A stretch of 64,000 nucleotides of DNA from Jiangella sp. DSM 45060 (lineage in GTDB: Bacteria; Actinomycetota; Actinomycetes; Jiangellales; Jiangellaceae). The stretch is taken from the NCBI RefSeq assembly GCF_900105175.1, contig NZ_LT629771.1, positions 1,054,001 to 1,118,000 on the forward strand, read 5' to 3'. A program made the translations under genes and the position numbers. Below are positions 24,624 to 34,316 of this stretch, one piece after another (position 1 is the stretch's first letter; the number at the start of each line of letters is the position of its first letter). The notes beneath the pieces were generated by a model. That model was not told the origin of the DNA. It saw nothing but the letters and a program-made list of their open reading frames with translations, and ran no database searches.

Positions 24624-25489
24624 GCGGATTCGTCTCCGAGACCAGCCGCCGCCGGCCGGGCACCCGCCGCGCGCTGTTCACCGTCCACGGCCTCACCCTG
24701 ATCGCGCTGGTGCTGATCGGGCTCGGACCGCTGTACTGGGCGTTCAAGGGCGCGGTGTCGTCGCCGACCGAGCTGGTGACGAACCCGCTGGCGCTGTGGC
24801 CGGCCGACGCGCGCTGGGCCAACTTCTCGCTGGCGTGGGACGACCTGGAGGTCGGCCGGTACGTGCTGAACAGCTTCTGGATCGTGCTCGGCTCGTGGGC
24901 CGTGCAGCTGTTCGTGGCGGCGACGGCTGGGTTCGCGCTGTCGGTGCTGCGGCCGAGGATCGGCCCGTACGTGTACGGCGCGATCCTGGCCACGATGTTC
25001 GTGCCGTACACGGTGTCGATGGTCAGCCTGTTCCTCACCATCATCGACCTGCCGATCCTGGGCATCAACATCGCCAACTCGTACTGGGCGATCTGGCTGC
25101 CGGCCGGCGCCAACGCGTTCAACGTGCTGCTGGCGAAGGGGTTCTTCGACGCGCTGCCGAAGGAGCTGTTCGACGCGGCGAAGGTCGACGGCGCCGGCAC
25201 CTGGCGGCTGCTGTGGAGCATCGTGCTGCCGATGAGCCGGCCGATCCTCGCCGTCATCAGCCTGCTCGCCGTCATGCACTCGTGGAAGGACTTCATCTGG
25301 CCGCTGGTCGCGATCGCCGACCCGCAGAAGCAGCCGATCGCCGTCGCGCTGACGGTGCTGGCCGGCCAGGCGCCACAGGACCAGCTGATCGCCGCGATGG
25401 TGCTCGCGCTGGTCCCGCCGGTGCTCGTCTTCCTGGCCTTCCAGCGCCAGATCGTCGCCGGCCTCGGTTTCACGGGGGTGAAGGGCTGA
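24620..25489 (+). CDS. sugar ABC transporter permease, MalG-type
   Basis: The 289-aa protein has about six helices and the EAA loop FDAAKVDGAGTWRLLWSIVLP. The ATG overlaps the previous stop (ATGA). It completes the importer. A 55-bp gap leads to the first exported glycosidase-like gene. Confidence 0.93.
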   Translation: MSGFVSETSRRRPGTRRALFTVHGLTLIALVLIGLGPLYWAFKGAVSSPTELVTNPLALWPADARWANFSLAWDDLEVGRYVLNSFWIVLGSWAVQLFVAATAGFALSVLRPRIGPYVYGAILATMFVPYTVSMVSLFLTIIDLPILGINIANSYWAIWLPAGANAFNVLLAKGFFDALPKELFDAAKVDGAGTWRLLWSIVLPMSRPILAVISLLAVMHSWKDFIWPLVAIADPQKQPIAVALTVLAGQAPQDQLIAAMVLALVPPVLVFLAFQRQIVAGLGFTGVKG

Positions 25490-25544
25490 CTCAGCCCGTG
25501 CTGTAGGCACCGTCCGCACTTCGACGAAGAAGAAGGGACGCACC

Positions 25545-27839
25545 ATGCCCGAGGTATCCCGACGCACGTTCGTCCGCGGCTCGCTCGCGGCCGGCGGCGG
25601 TGGCCTGCTGGCCGCGTCGCTGCCGGCCACGGCGCACGCCGCCGAGGTCACCGTCACCGACCCCGCCGGCACCGTCACGCTGGCCGCCGACACCGCGAGC
25701 GGCGCGATCCGTCTGCTCGACGCCGGTGGGGTGCACCGGCTGACGCTCACGCACTTCAAGTACTCCAACAGCGCCCGCACGTTCGGCGCCTCGTCGGTGA
25801 CGACGAACGGCGGCACCGAGCTGACCGTCGTGTACGTCACCCAGGATCCGTCCGTGACGGTGCGCGCGGTGGCCGTCGTGGGGTTGCGCAAGGCGCGGAT
25901 CCGCTGGGAGGTCGCGGGCGCCGGGGCAGCGCCGGACCAGTTCGCGATCGCCCGCACCACGGTCGGCGCCACGATGACGTACCGGCCGGTGGCGCTGTGG
26001 AACCGCGAGCCCGGCGGTGGCATCCCGTACGAGACCACGCACGGCGCCGGCTACGCGTTCGACTACGCCGACACCCGGCTGCTGCTGCGGCTGCGCGACA
26101 GCACGCCCGGGTTCGGCGACGACACCTGGCTGAACGCGCCCGGCGTCGCGTCCGGCGGCGGGTACGTCACCGAGGCGGTGCTGGTGCCCGGCCTGATGCG
26201 CCCGCACGCGGCCGGCGTCATCGCCCGCGACATCGTCACCCCGCTCGGCGTCGAGTTGTGGGCGGACCAGCCGTTCCACGTCTGGCCGTCGGGTGGCGCG
26301 AAGACGGTGAACGCGCAGGTGGTGAACTCGGAGAGCGCCGACCGCGAGGTCCGGCTGTCCTGGACCGCCCGCACGTGGGACGGCGCGGTGCAGAGCGGGA
26401 CGGCCGGACCGGTGACGGTGTCGCCGCGGACGGTCTGGAACACGTCGTTCGACGTGGTTCTGGGCGGCCGCGACATCGCGTTCGTCGAGGCGGAGGTGAC
26501 CGACGGGACCGCGACGGCCTTCACCCGCACCAACCTGGCGGTGCTGGCGCCGTTCACCTACCAGGCCGGCGCGGCCAGCAGGTTCGGCGTCTCGAACTAC
26601 CCGTGGCTGCTCAGCGGCCCGGGTCCGGACGAGACCGCCGCGCTGCTGAAGCTGATCGGGATGAAGTGGGTGCGCACCGCGTACGCCGGCGCACCCGGCA
26701 TCCCGCCGGCCGACCTCGACCGGCACGGGCTGCTGCACAACGTCCAGCTCGGCGACTTCGACGAGGGCATGCCCGCCGACCCCGCGGCCTGGGCGGGGAG
26801 CATGGTCGACCTGTGCGTGGCCGCCGGCGCCCGCTACTACGAGTGCGGCAACGAGCTGAACCTCCCCTCGCCGGGGGTCAGCCCCGCGGCGTACGTCGAC
26901 GGGGCGCTGCGCCCGCTGCGCTCCGTCATGCGGAACCGGCCCGACGCCACCTTCAAGGTGATGACCTGCGGTCTCGCCGGGATGGACTCGGTCTGGCTGG
27001 ACGGGTTCGGCGCGGCCGGCGGCTGGGGCGAGGTCGACGTGTTCGCGTACCACCCGGGCCGCGGCAACTACGTCGCCGACTACTCCCCGCCGGAGCCGTG
27101 GCTCGAGCCCGACGGCGACCGCCTGCCGGTGTTCTGGAACTTCATCGGCTCGCTGCGCAAGGCTGACGCCGCACGCGCGAGCACGCCGGACGGTCGCAAG
27201 GAGCTGTGGCTGACCGAGGCGTACGCGTCGACGCTGCCGAACCGCTGGTGGACCGACACCTACCGGCACGCCGCCGAGAACGTGCTGCTGCAGCTGATGT
27301 TCGCCCGGGCGTACGACGTCCGGTGCGTCACCTGGTACACCCTCGACGACGGCATCGAGCAGCAGCCGCGCGAGGCGCACCCCGGCGACATCGAGTACCA
27401 CTTCGGCCTGCTGGTCCGCGACCGCAGCCCGAAGCCGTCGCTGCTGGCCTTCGCTACGGCGGCCCGCTTCATCGACCAGGCCGAGTACCTCGGGCGGGTC
27501 ACGTTCAGCGACCCCGAGGTCAAGGGCCTGCTGTTCGACACGTTCGCGGTGCTGTGGACCCGCCACGACGGCTACGTGCTCAACAACGACCCGGCCCGCC
27601 GCGACCCCGCCAACCCGGACTACTACCGCACCCCCGAGCCGTGGCTGGACCCGTGGCCGACGAAGACCCCGGTGTCGCTGCCCACCCCCGCCGCGACCAC
27701 CACCGTCCGCGAAGTGAACGCGATCGGCCAGGAGACCCTGCACACCGCCGCCGGCGGGCGCGTCACCGTCACCCTCGACGGCGCGCCGCGCATCGTCGTC
27801 GGCCTCGAACTGACCACCACCGCCACGTACCCCGTTTGA
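25545..27839 (+). CDS. Tat-exported glycosidase-like protein A, unassigned family
   Basis: The 764-aa protein has a twin-arginine signal peptide (SRRTFVRG, hydrophobic stretch, cleavage near AHA-AEV). Residues about 35-330 look like beta-sandwich domains. Residues about 345-640 look like a TIM barrel, with YYECGNELN (Glu437) and LWLTEAYAS (Glu558) at the positions expected for the acid/base and nucleophile of clan GH-A glycosidases. A short beta domain ends the protein. I do not recognise a named GH family. It lies 11 bp before a paralogue and behind a sugar importer, so it probably cleaves an extracellular glycan. Confidence 0.75.
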   Translation: MPEVSRRTFVRGSLAAGGGGLLAASLPATAHAAEVTVTDPAGTVTLAADTASGAIRLLDAGGVHRLTLTHFKYSNSARTFGASSVTTNGGTELTVVYVTQDPSVTVRAVAVVGLRKARIRWEVAGAGAAPDQFAIARTTVGATMTYRPVALWNREPGGGIPYETTHGAGYAFDYADTRLLLRLRDSTPGFGDDTWLNAPGVASGGGYVTEAVLVPGLMRPHAAGVIARDIVTPLGVELWADQPFHVWPSGGAKTVNAQVVNSESADREVRLSWTARTWDGAVQSGTAGPVTVSPRTVWNTSFDVVLGGRDIAFVEAEVTDGTATAFTRTNLAVLAPFTYQAGAASRFGVSNYPWLLSGPGPDETAALLKLIGMKWVRTAYAGAPGIPPADLDRHGLLHNVQLGDFDEGMPADPAAWAGSMVDLCVAAGARYYECGNELNLPSPGVSPAAYVDGALRPLRSVMRNRPDATFKVMTCGLAGMDSVWLDGFGAAGGWGEVDVFAYHPGRGNYVADYSPPEPWLEPDGDRLPVFWNFIGSLRKADAARASTPDGRKELWLTEAYASTLPNRWWTDTYRHAAENVLLQLMFARAYDVRCVTWYTLDDGIEQQPREAHPGDIEYHFGLLVRDRSPKPSLLAFATAARFIDQAEYLGRVTFSDPEVKGLLFDTFAVLWTRHDGYVLNNDPARRDPANPDYYRTPEPWLDPWPTKTPVSLPTPAATTTVREVNAIGQETLHTAAGGRVTVTLDGAPRIVVGLELTTTATYPV

Positions 27840-27850
27840 GAGGACCTGAC

Positions 27851-30169
27851 ATGGGAGAACTCCACCTGACCCGCCGGACGTTCGTCGGCGCCGCGGGATC
27901 GGTGGCCGTCGGCGCCGGGCTGCTGCCGGGGGTGGTCGCGCAGGCGGCCGCCGCCGAGCCCGTCACGATCGGCGCGGACGGCATCGTCGTCACCGCGGGG
28001 ACCGACGGCGCGGTGACGGTCGCCGACGGCGCCGGCGTGCAGCGGCTGAAGCTGGCGCACTTCATGGTCAAAGACACCGTGCTCGGGCAGCAGCGCACCT
28101 ACAGCGGCACGCCGTCGGCGATCACGCTGCCGGACGGGCGCCCGGCGATCCGGGTCGACTACCGCATGGGCAGCACCGGCGTGGGCATCGCCGTCCGCGC
28201 CACGTTCGACGTCACCGCGCACCGCCTGCACGTGCGCTGGGAGGCCACCAGCGGCAACCAGCTGTACCTGAACTCGCAGTTCCACCGCGTGGCCGTCGGC
28301 GACGCCGGCCCGGAGACCACCAAGGCGCTGACCCGCTGGAACCGCGACAGCGGCGGCGGCGTGCCGTACGAGACCAACGACGGCGTCATCTACGCGCGCA
28401 GCTGGCCCGACACCGCCGGGTTCCTGCGCATCGCCGACAGCAACCCGGCCTGGAGCGCGGGCGAGTGGGTGCACGTCGCCGGCACGTACGACGGCGACGT
28501 GCTGGTGCACGACGTCGACGTCGTCATCGGCGACCTGCGCCCGGCCGCGGCGAACGCGCTGGCCCAGGCGCGACCGCTGGGCATCGACATCTGGACCGAC
28601 CAGCCGTTCAACCTGTGGGACGGCCCTGGTCACGCGATGGCCGTGCACGCGCAGGCCGTCAACGGCGGCGCCGCCGCGCGCGACGTCGAGCTGAGCTGGT
28701 GGGGCCGCGACTTCGACGGCGCCGTCGTCGCCAGCGGGCAGCAGACGCTGCGGCTTTCCGCAGGCGGGGTCGACCAGCGCACCGTCGAGTTCCCGTCGCC
28801 TGAGCAGGGCATCGTGTTCGTCGAGGTCCGGGTCGCCGCCGGCGACGACGAGGCGTTCGCGCGCACCACGCTGGCGTCGCTGCGTCCGTACGCGTACCAG
28901 CCGGGCGGCAGGGTCGGCATCGCCAACTACCCGTGGCTGCTGCAGCCGAGCAAGGACGACGTCGCCGCGCTGCTGAAGCGGATCGGAGTCGCGTCGGTGC
29001 GCATCGCCTACAACGGCGCGCCCGGCATCCCGCCGGCCGAGCTGGAGGCCATGGGCATCATGCCGAACATCCAGCACGGCGACGTCGTGTTCGACGCGCC
29101 GCCGGAGGAGGTCAAGGCCTGGGCGGCGGACCTGGTGGACGTCGTCGTCGACGCCGGCGCGCACTACTTCGAGGTCGACAACGAGCGCAACCAGCCGTGG
29201 ATGTCCGGTCAGTTCACCGAGGAGTACATCCGCGACGGCCTGCGCCCGGTGGTCGAGCGGCTGGCCGAGGTCGGCTCCGACGTCAAGGTGATGAACACCG
29301 GCCTCGGCGGCATGGACGTCAACTGGCTGGACAACTTCCACGCCAACGGCGGCTGGGACCTCATCGACGTGTTCGCGTTCCACCCCGGCCGTGGCAACTT
29401 CACCCCGGACTACGCCCCGCCGCCGGAGGACTGGGAGCAGGGCAGCAACGGCAGCTACTGGAACTTCCTCGGCGGCCTGCGCGAGGCCCGCCGCCGCCTC
29501 GACGAGTACGGTGGCGACAAGGAGCTGTGGCTGACCGAGGCCTACTCGTGCACCCGGCCGAACCACTGGTGGAACGACACCATGCGCCAGTCGGCCGAGA
29601 ACGTGCTGCTCACGCTCGCGCTGGCCATGTCAGAGGGGGTCGACGGCGTCAACTGGTACCAGTTGCACGACAGCATCATCCACCAGCCGCAGAAGGCGAA
29701 CCCCACGAACCCGGAGTACCACTTCGGGCTGATGAACCGCGACACCAGCGCGAAGCCGTCGCTGCTCGCGTACGCCACCGCGACCCGGCTGCTGGAGGGC
29801 GCTACGTTCGTGCGGTGGTTGTCGTTCGACGACGAGGACGTGAAGGGGCTGCTGTTCGAGACACCGGACGGGCAGATGTCGATCCTGTGGACCCGCACGG
29901 ACGGCTACTTCCTCAACGCCGCGCACGGTGAGGACGCGTACTACCCGCACCCGGAGGCGTGGGAGGACGACTGGCCCACCAAGACCGACGTCGCGTTCCT
30001 GGGTGCGCGGCTGCGCGAGGTCGACGTGCTCGGCCGCGAGCGCACCGTCACCGCGTCGCGCGGCACCGTCGGCGTCGTCCTGGACGGCACCCCGCGGGTC
30101 TACTTCGGCCTCGGCGACCAGCCGGAGCGCCGGGTCTCGTCGATCACGCACCGTCCGGTGGAGGGCTGA
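27851..30169 (+). CDS. Tat-exported glycosidase-like protein B, paralogue of A
   Basis: The 772-aa protein has the same layout as its neighbour: twin-arginine signal (TRRTFVGA), beta-rich N-terminal half, and a barrel region with shared blocks (IANYPWLL; YNGAPGIPPAELE; FAFHPGRGNF; KELWLTEAYSC). The candidate catalytic pair is Glu445 (EVDNERNQP) and Glu563 (LTEAYS). The asparagine before the first glutamate is kept although the flanks differ (CGNELN in A, VDNERN in B), which suggests different specificity after duplication. ATG follows GAGAGGA. Five bases separate it from the FAD oxidoreductase gene. Confidence 0.75.
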   Translation: MGELHLTRRTFVGAAGSVAVGAGLLPGVVAQAAAAEPVTIGADGIVVTAGTDGAVTVADGAGVQRLKLAHFMVKDTVLGQQRTYSGTPSAITLPDGRPAIRVDYRMGSTGVGIAVRATFDVTAHRLHVRWEATSGNQLYLNSQFHRVAVGDAGPETTKALTRWNRDSGGGVPYETNDGVIYARSWPDTAGFLRIADSNPAWSAGEWVHVAGTYDGDVLVHDVDVVIGDLRPAAANALAQARPLGIDIWTDQPFNLWDGPGHAMAVHAQAVNGGAAARDVELSWWGRDFDGAVVASGQQTLRLSAGGVDQRTVEFPSPEQGIVFVEVRVAAGDDEAFARTTLASLRPYAYQPGGRVGIANYPWLLQPSKDDVAALLKRIGVASVRIAYNGAPGIPPAELEAMGIMPNIQHGDVVFDAPPEEVKAWAADLVDVVVDAGAHYFEVDNERNQPWMSGQFTEEYIRDGLRPVVERLAEVGSDVKVMNTGLGGMDVNWLDNFHANGGWDLIDVFAFHPGRGNFTPDYAPPPEDWEQGSNGSYWNFLGGLREARRRLDEYGGDKELWLTEAYSCTRPNHWWNDTMRQSAENVLLTLALAMSEGVDGVNWYQLHDSIIHQPQKANPTNPEYHFGLMNRDTSAKPSLLAYATATRLLEGATFVRWLSFDDEDVKGLLFETPDGQMSILWTRTDGYFLNAAHGEDAYYPHPEAWEDDWPTKTDVAFLGARLREVDVLGRERTVTASRGTVGVVLDGTPRVYFGLGDQPERRVSSITHRPVEG

Positions 30170-30174
30170 GCTCG

Positions 30175-32376
30175 ATGCGCGAACAGCAGGTCCGGCACGA
30201 CGTGACCGTGGTGGGCGGCGGGCTGGCGGGCGTGTGCGCCGCCATCGCCGCCGCCCGCCTCGGGCGCTCCGTCGCGCTGATCAACAACCGCCCGGTCCTG
30301 GGCGGCAACTCGTCCAGCGAGATCCGGGTGTGGGTGGTCGGCGCGACGGCGCACGGCCGCAACCACCACGCCCGCGAGACCGGCATCATGGGCGAGCTGT
30401 TCGTCGAGAACCAGTACCGCAACCCCGAGGGCAACCCGTACTACTGGGACGCGGTGGTGCTCGACGCCGTGCGGGCCGAGCCGAACATCTCGCTGTACCT
30501 CAACACGGACGTGCGCGAGGTGTCCGCGTCGGATGGCCGGATCGAGTCGGTGACCGGCTGGACCATGGGGTCGGAGCTGCTGACGACGTTCACCGGGCCG
30601 GTGTTCCTCGACTGCACGGGCGACGGGCTGGTCGGCGCGTTGGCCGGTGCGGAGTTCCGGATCGGCCGGGAGGCGCGCTCGGAGTACGACGAGCCGTGGG
30701 CGCCGGAGGTGGCAGACGAGATCACGCTGGGCAGCACGCTGCTGTTCTATTCGAAGGACGCGGGCGAGCCGAGCCGGTTCGTGCCGCCGTCGTTCACGAA
30801 GGACATCGCGGCGACGTCGATCCCGTCGCGCCGCGTCATCCGGGCGTCGGACAACGGCTGTGCGTACTGGTGGATCGAGTTCGGCGGCGAGCTGGACACC
30901 GTCCACGACAACGAGGCGATCCGCGACGAGCTGTGGGCCGTCGTGTACGGGATCTGGGACCACATCAAGAACTCGGGGTCGTTCTCCGACGTCGACAACC
31001 TGACGCTGGAGTGGGTCGGGTCCGTGCCCGGCAAGCGGGAGTACCGGCGCTTCGTCGGCGACTACGTGCTCACCCAGCACGACGTGCTGCAGCAGACCGA
31101 GTTCGACGACCGCGTCGCGTTCGGCGGCTGGTCCATCGACCTGCACCCGCCCGGCGGCATGTACGCGCAAGAGGAGGGCGCGAAGCAGCGCTACGCCGAC
31201 GGGATCTACCACATCCCGTACCGCATCCTGTACTCGAAGAACGTCACGAACCTGCTGCTGGCGGGGCGCAACGTGTCCGCGTCGCACGTCGCGTTCGGCA
31301 CCACCCGGGTGCAGGCCACCACCGCCGTCATGGGCGAGGCGGCCGGCACGGCGGCGGCGCTCGCGGTCGCTTCTGACATCGAGCCGCGGGCCGTCGACGT
31401 CGGCGAGCTGCAGCGGACGCTGCTGCGCAACGACGCGGCGATCGTGGGGCTGCCGCTCGTCGATTCCTCCGACCTGGCCTCGGCTGCCACGGTGACGGCG
31501 TCAGGCGCCCTGTCGTCGCTGGCGGTGGAGGACGGGTCGTCGGCGTGGCCGCTGGACGCCGACGCGGGGCTGGTGCTGCCGGTGGACCCGTCGCTGCCGG
31601 TGCTGGAGCTGCTCGTCGACGCCGAGGCCGACACCTCGCTGACCGTCGAGCTGCACGACCCGGGGCCGGGGCAGAACTACGTGCCGCGGACGCTGGTGTC
31701 GACGCTTTCCGCGCCGGTGCCGGCCGGGTCGAAGCAGTGGGTCCGGTTCGACCTGGCGTGGGCGCCCGACACCCCGCGGAACGCGTTCGTGCTGGTCCGG
31801 GCCGCTTCCGGGGTGTCGCTGTACGTGGCCGACCGGCCGGCGCCGGGCGTGCTGAGCTTCACCCGGCGGCCGTTGCGCCCGCAGGACGAGCGGCCGCAGC
31901 CGCTGCGCGAGTGGACGAACCGCGAGCTGCTGCGGCGGACGTTCTGCTTCCGTGCGGGCGGCTCGTCCGCGTTCGCACCCGAGAAGGCCGTCGACGGGTA
32001 CCTGCGGCCGTTCGCCGGGCCGCACACCTGGGTGTCGTCTGGACTGCCGGCCTGGCTGCGGCTGACGTGGGAGTCGCCGGTGACCATCGGCCGGGTCGAG
32101 CTGATCGGCGACGACGACGTCGACGAGGACCTCATCAACCTGCACCGGCACCGCACGCCGTTCCCGGTGCCGCCGCCGCTGGTCCGCGACTACGTGGTCG
32201 AGGCGCTGGTGGACGGTGCGTGGGAGCCGGTGGTGTCGGTGACCTCGAACCGTCGCCGGCGGCGGGTGCACGAGCTGGCGACGGCGGTGACGTGCACCGC
32301 GCTGCGGGTGGTCGTGACGGCGACCAACGGCGCGCCCGACGCGCACGTCGTCGCGCTGCGGGCGTACGCGCCGTGA
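30175..32376 (+). CDS. FAD-dependent oxidoreductase with C-terminal discoidin-like domain
   Basis: The 733-aa protein has an N-terminal FAD-binding Rossmann motif (VTVVGGGLAGVCAAIAAARLG, glycines at 14-19). GGNSSSEIR, CTGDGLVGALAGA and the closing flavin motif (LLLAGRNVSASHVAFGTTRV, then GEAAGTAAALA) place it in the FAD_oxidored family. Residues about 600-733 (EKAVDGY, WLRLTWESPVTIGRVELI) resemble an F5/8-type carbohydrate-binding domain. No signal peptide is present. This fusion suggests oxidation of a glycan or sugar substrate. The stop overlaps the epimerase start. Confidence 0.82.
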   Translation: MREQQVRHDVTVVGGGLAGVCAAIAAARLGRSVALINNRPVLGGNSSSEIRVWVVGATAHGRNHHARETGIMGELFVENQYRNPEGNPYYWDAVVLDAVRAEPNISLYLNTDVREVSASDGRIESVTGWTMGSELLTTFTGPVFLDCTGDGLVGALAGAEFRIGREARSEYDEPWAPEVADEITLGSTLLFYSKDAGEPSRFVPPSFTKDIAATSIPSRRVIRASDNGCAYWWIEFGGELDTVHDNEAIRDELWAVVYGIWDHIKNSGSFSDVDNLTLEWVGSVPGKREYRRFVGDYVLTQHDVLQQTEFDDRVAFGGWSIDLHPPGGMYAQEEGAKQRYADGIYHIPYRILYSKNVTNLLLAGRNVSASHVAFGTTRVQATTAVMGEAAGTAAALAVASDIEPRAVDVGELQRTLLRNDAAIVGLPLVDSSDLASAATVTASGALSSLAVEDGSSAWPLDADAGLVLPVDPSLPVLELLVDAEADTSLTVELHDPGPGQNYVPRTLVSTLSAPVPAGSKQWVRFDLAWAPDTPRNAFVLVRAASGVSLYVADRPAPGVLSFTRRPLRPQDERPQPLREWTNRELLRRTFCFRAGGSSAFAPEKAVDGYLRPFAGPHTWVSSGLPAWLRLTWESPVTIGRVELIGDDDVDEDLINLHRHRTPFPVPPPLVRDYVVEALVDGAWEPVVSVTSNRRRRRVHELATAVTCTALRVVVTATNGAPDAHVVALRAYAP

Positions 32377-33236
32377 GGCACGTGCTGGTGACCGGCGCCG
32401 CCGGGCGCATCGGGCGCGCGGTGCTCTCGCTGCTGTCCTCCCGGGGCATCGAGGCGACGGCGCTGGTGCTGGGCGACCCGGGCGACCTGGAGGCGTCCCG
32501 GGTCGTCGTCGGGTCGGCGGAGGACGTCGCCGCCGTGGGCGCGGCGGTGGCCGGGGTGGATGCCGTCATCCACCTGGCCGCCCGCCCCGCGCCGCACTAC
32601 GACACCCCCGTCGAGGTGTTCGCCGGCAACACCCGGGCGACGTTCACCGTCCTGGAGGCGGCCGGTGCGGCGGGGGTGCGGCGGGCCGTGATCGCCAGCT
32701 CGTTCGGGGCGACCGGGCTGCCGTGGACGCGGACGTTCGTGCCGCCCGCGTACCTGCCGGTCGACGAGGCGCTGCCGGCCGTCGTCGAGGACCCGTACGG
32801 GCTGTCCAAGCAGGCCGACGAGCTGACCGCCGCGATGATGGCGCGGCGGCACGGGCTCACCGTCGTCGCCGTCCGGTACCCGTTCGTCGGCGGGGTGGAC
32901 GAGCGGCTGGCGGAGCACGCGCGGACGTTGACGGAGGATCCGTCGCGCGGGGTGCGGGACCTGTGGTCGTACCTGGACGTGCGCGACGCCGCCCTCTGTG
33001 CCCTCTCGGCGCTGGGTGTCGAGGACGGCCGGGCGCACGTCGTGCACGTGGCGGCGCCGTCGACCCTGGTGCCCGTGCCGACCGCCGAGCTGTTGCGGCG
33101 GTACCTGCCGGACGTTCCGGTGCGGCGGCCGCTGCCCGGGCGGGCGGTGCCGGTGGACACGTCGGCGGCGCGGCGGCTGTTCGGCTTCGCCGCTCGGTAC
33201 CCCTACCAGGATGGTTCTGAGCCCGCCGCTGGTTGA
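32373..33236 (+). CDS. NAD-dependent epimerase/dehydratase, extended SDR
   Basis: The 287-aa protein has an N-terminal VLVTGAAGRIGRAV (GxxGxxG) motif, and YGLSK supplies the catalytic Tyr-x-x-x-Lys. VIHLAA is the typical NAD-site strand. It probably oxidises, reduces or epimerises a sugar or uronate made in this locus. GTG start overlaps the FAD gene stop. Confidence 0.88.
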   Translation: MRHVLVTGAAGRIGRAVLSLLSSRGIEATALVLGDPGDLEASRVVVGSAEDVAAVGAAVAGVDAVIHLAARPAPHYDTPVEVFAGNTRATFTVLEAAGAAGVRRAVIASSFGATGLPWTRTFVPPAYLPVDEALPAVVEDPYGLSKQADELTAAMMARRHGLTVVAVRYPFVGGVDERLAEHARTLTEDPSRGVRDLWSYLDVRDAALCALSALGVEDGRAHVVHVAAPSTLVPVPTAELLRRYLPDVPVRRPLPGRAVPVDTSAARRLFGFAARYPYQDGSEPAAG

Positions 33237-34308
33237 CGTTGGTGTGGACGTGGTGGTGATCGGGGCCGGCCAGGCCGGGCTGTCGACGGCGTACCACCTG
33301 CAGCGGCTCGGGCTGTCGTTCGTCGTGTTCGACGGCTCGCCGGTGGCGGGCGGCGCGTGGGCGTCGCGGCCGCCGACCTTGACCATGGCCAAGGTGCACG
33401 GGGTGTTCGACCTGCCCGGCGCCCATCGCGTCGCTTCTTCTGATGAGGCCGCGCTGCCCGCGTCGGAGGTGGTCGGGCGGTACTACGCCGACTACGAGCG
33501 GCGGTTCGCGCTGCCCGTCCTGCGGCCGGTGCGGGTGACGTCGGTGCGTTCGCTGCCGGACGGGCGCCTGTCGGTCGTCGCCGCTGACGGCCGGTCGTGG
33601 ACGGCGCGGGCGATCGCGAACGCGACCGGCACCTGGACCCGTCCGCACTGGCCGTACTACCCGGGGGCGTCCTCTTTCCGGGGCCAGCAGCTGCACTCGT
33701 CGCAGTACCGCGGGCCGTCGTCGTTCGCCGGCGCTCGGGCGGTCGTGGTCGGCGGCGGGCATTCCGCGGCGCACGTCCTCTCCGAAGTCGCCGACGTCGC
33801 GGCCTCCGTCACGTGGGTGACCCGGCGCCCGCCGGACTTCCGCTCGGGTGACTTCACTCCGGCCGACGGCCGCGCCGTCATCGCCGACGTCGACGCCCGG
33901 GTCCGGGCCGGCCTCCCGCCCCTGAGCGTCGTCGCCGTCACCGGGCTCGGCTACACGTCCGTCGTCCGCGAGGCCATGGAGAAGGGGGTGCTGAACCCGC
34001 GGCCGATGTTCACCCGGCTGGTCCCGTCGGGCGTGCAGTTCGCCGACGGCTCCGTCGTGCCCGCGGACGTCATCGTGTGGGCGACCGGCTTCCGCGCCGC
34101 CCTGGGCCACCTCGCCCCGCTCCACCTGCGCGAACCCGGCGGCGGCGTCCGCATGTCCGCCACCCGCGTCGTGCGCGATCCCCGCATCCACCTGGTCGGC
34201 TACGGCCCCTCCGCCAGCACCGTCGGCGCCAACCGCGCCGGCCGCGACGCGGCGCTCGAGATCAAGGAGCTGCTGGAGCACTCGCCTTCGGACGTCACGG
34301 CTGCTTGA
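33211..34308 (+). CDS. flavin-containing monooxygenase-like NAD(P)/FAD oxidoreductase
   Basis: The 365-aa protein has two dinucleotide motifs, VVVIGAGQAGLSTAYHL near the N-terminus (FAD) and AVVVGGGHSAAHVL mid-protein (NADPH). The linker PHWPYYPGASSFRGQQLHSS, WATGFR and the C-terminal GYGPSASTVGANRAG fit FMO/CzcO-like reductases. ATG 33211 overlaps the upstream gene by 26 bp and has only a weak AGG upstream; GTG 33244 is an alternative that would lose 11 residues before the FAD strand. Substrate unknown. Confidence 0.83.
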   Translation: MVLSPPLVDVGVDVVVIGAGQAGLSTAYHLQRLGLSFVVFDGSPVAGGAWASRPPTLTMAKVHGVFDLPGAHRVASSDEAALPASEVVGRYYADYERRFALPVLRPVRVTSVRSLPDGRLSVVAADGRSWTARAIANATGTWTRPHWPYYPGASSFRGQQLHSSQYRGPSSFAGARAVVVGGGHSAAHVLSEVADVAASVTWVTRRPPDFRSGDFTPADGRAVIADVDARVRAGLPPLSVVAVTGLGYTSVVREAMEKGVLNPRPMFTRLVPSGVQFADGSVVPADVIVWATGFRAALGHLAPLHLREPGGGVRMSATRVVRDPRIHLVGYGPSASTVGANRAGRDAALEIKELLEHSPSDVTAA

Positions 34309-34316
34309 CTGGCGCG

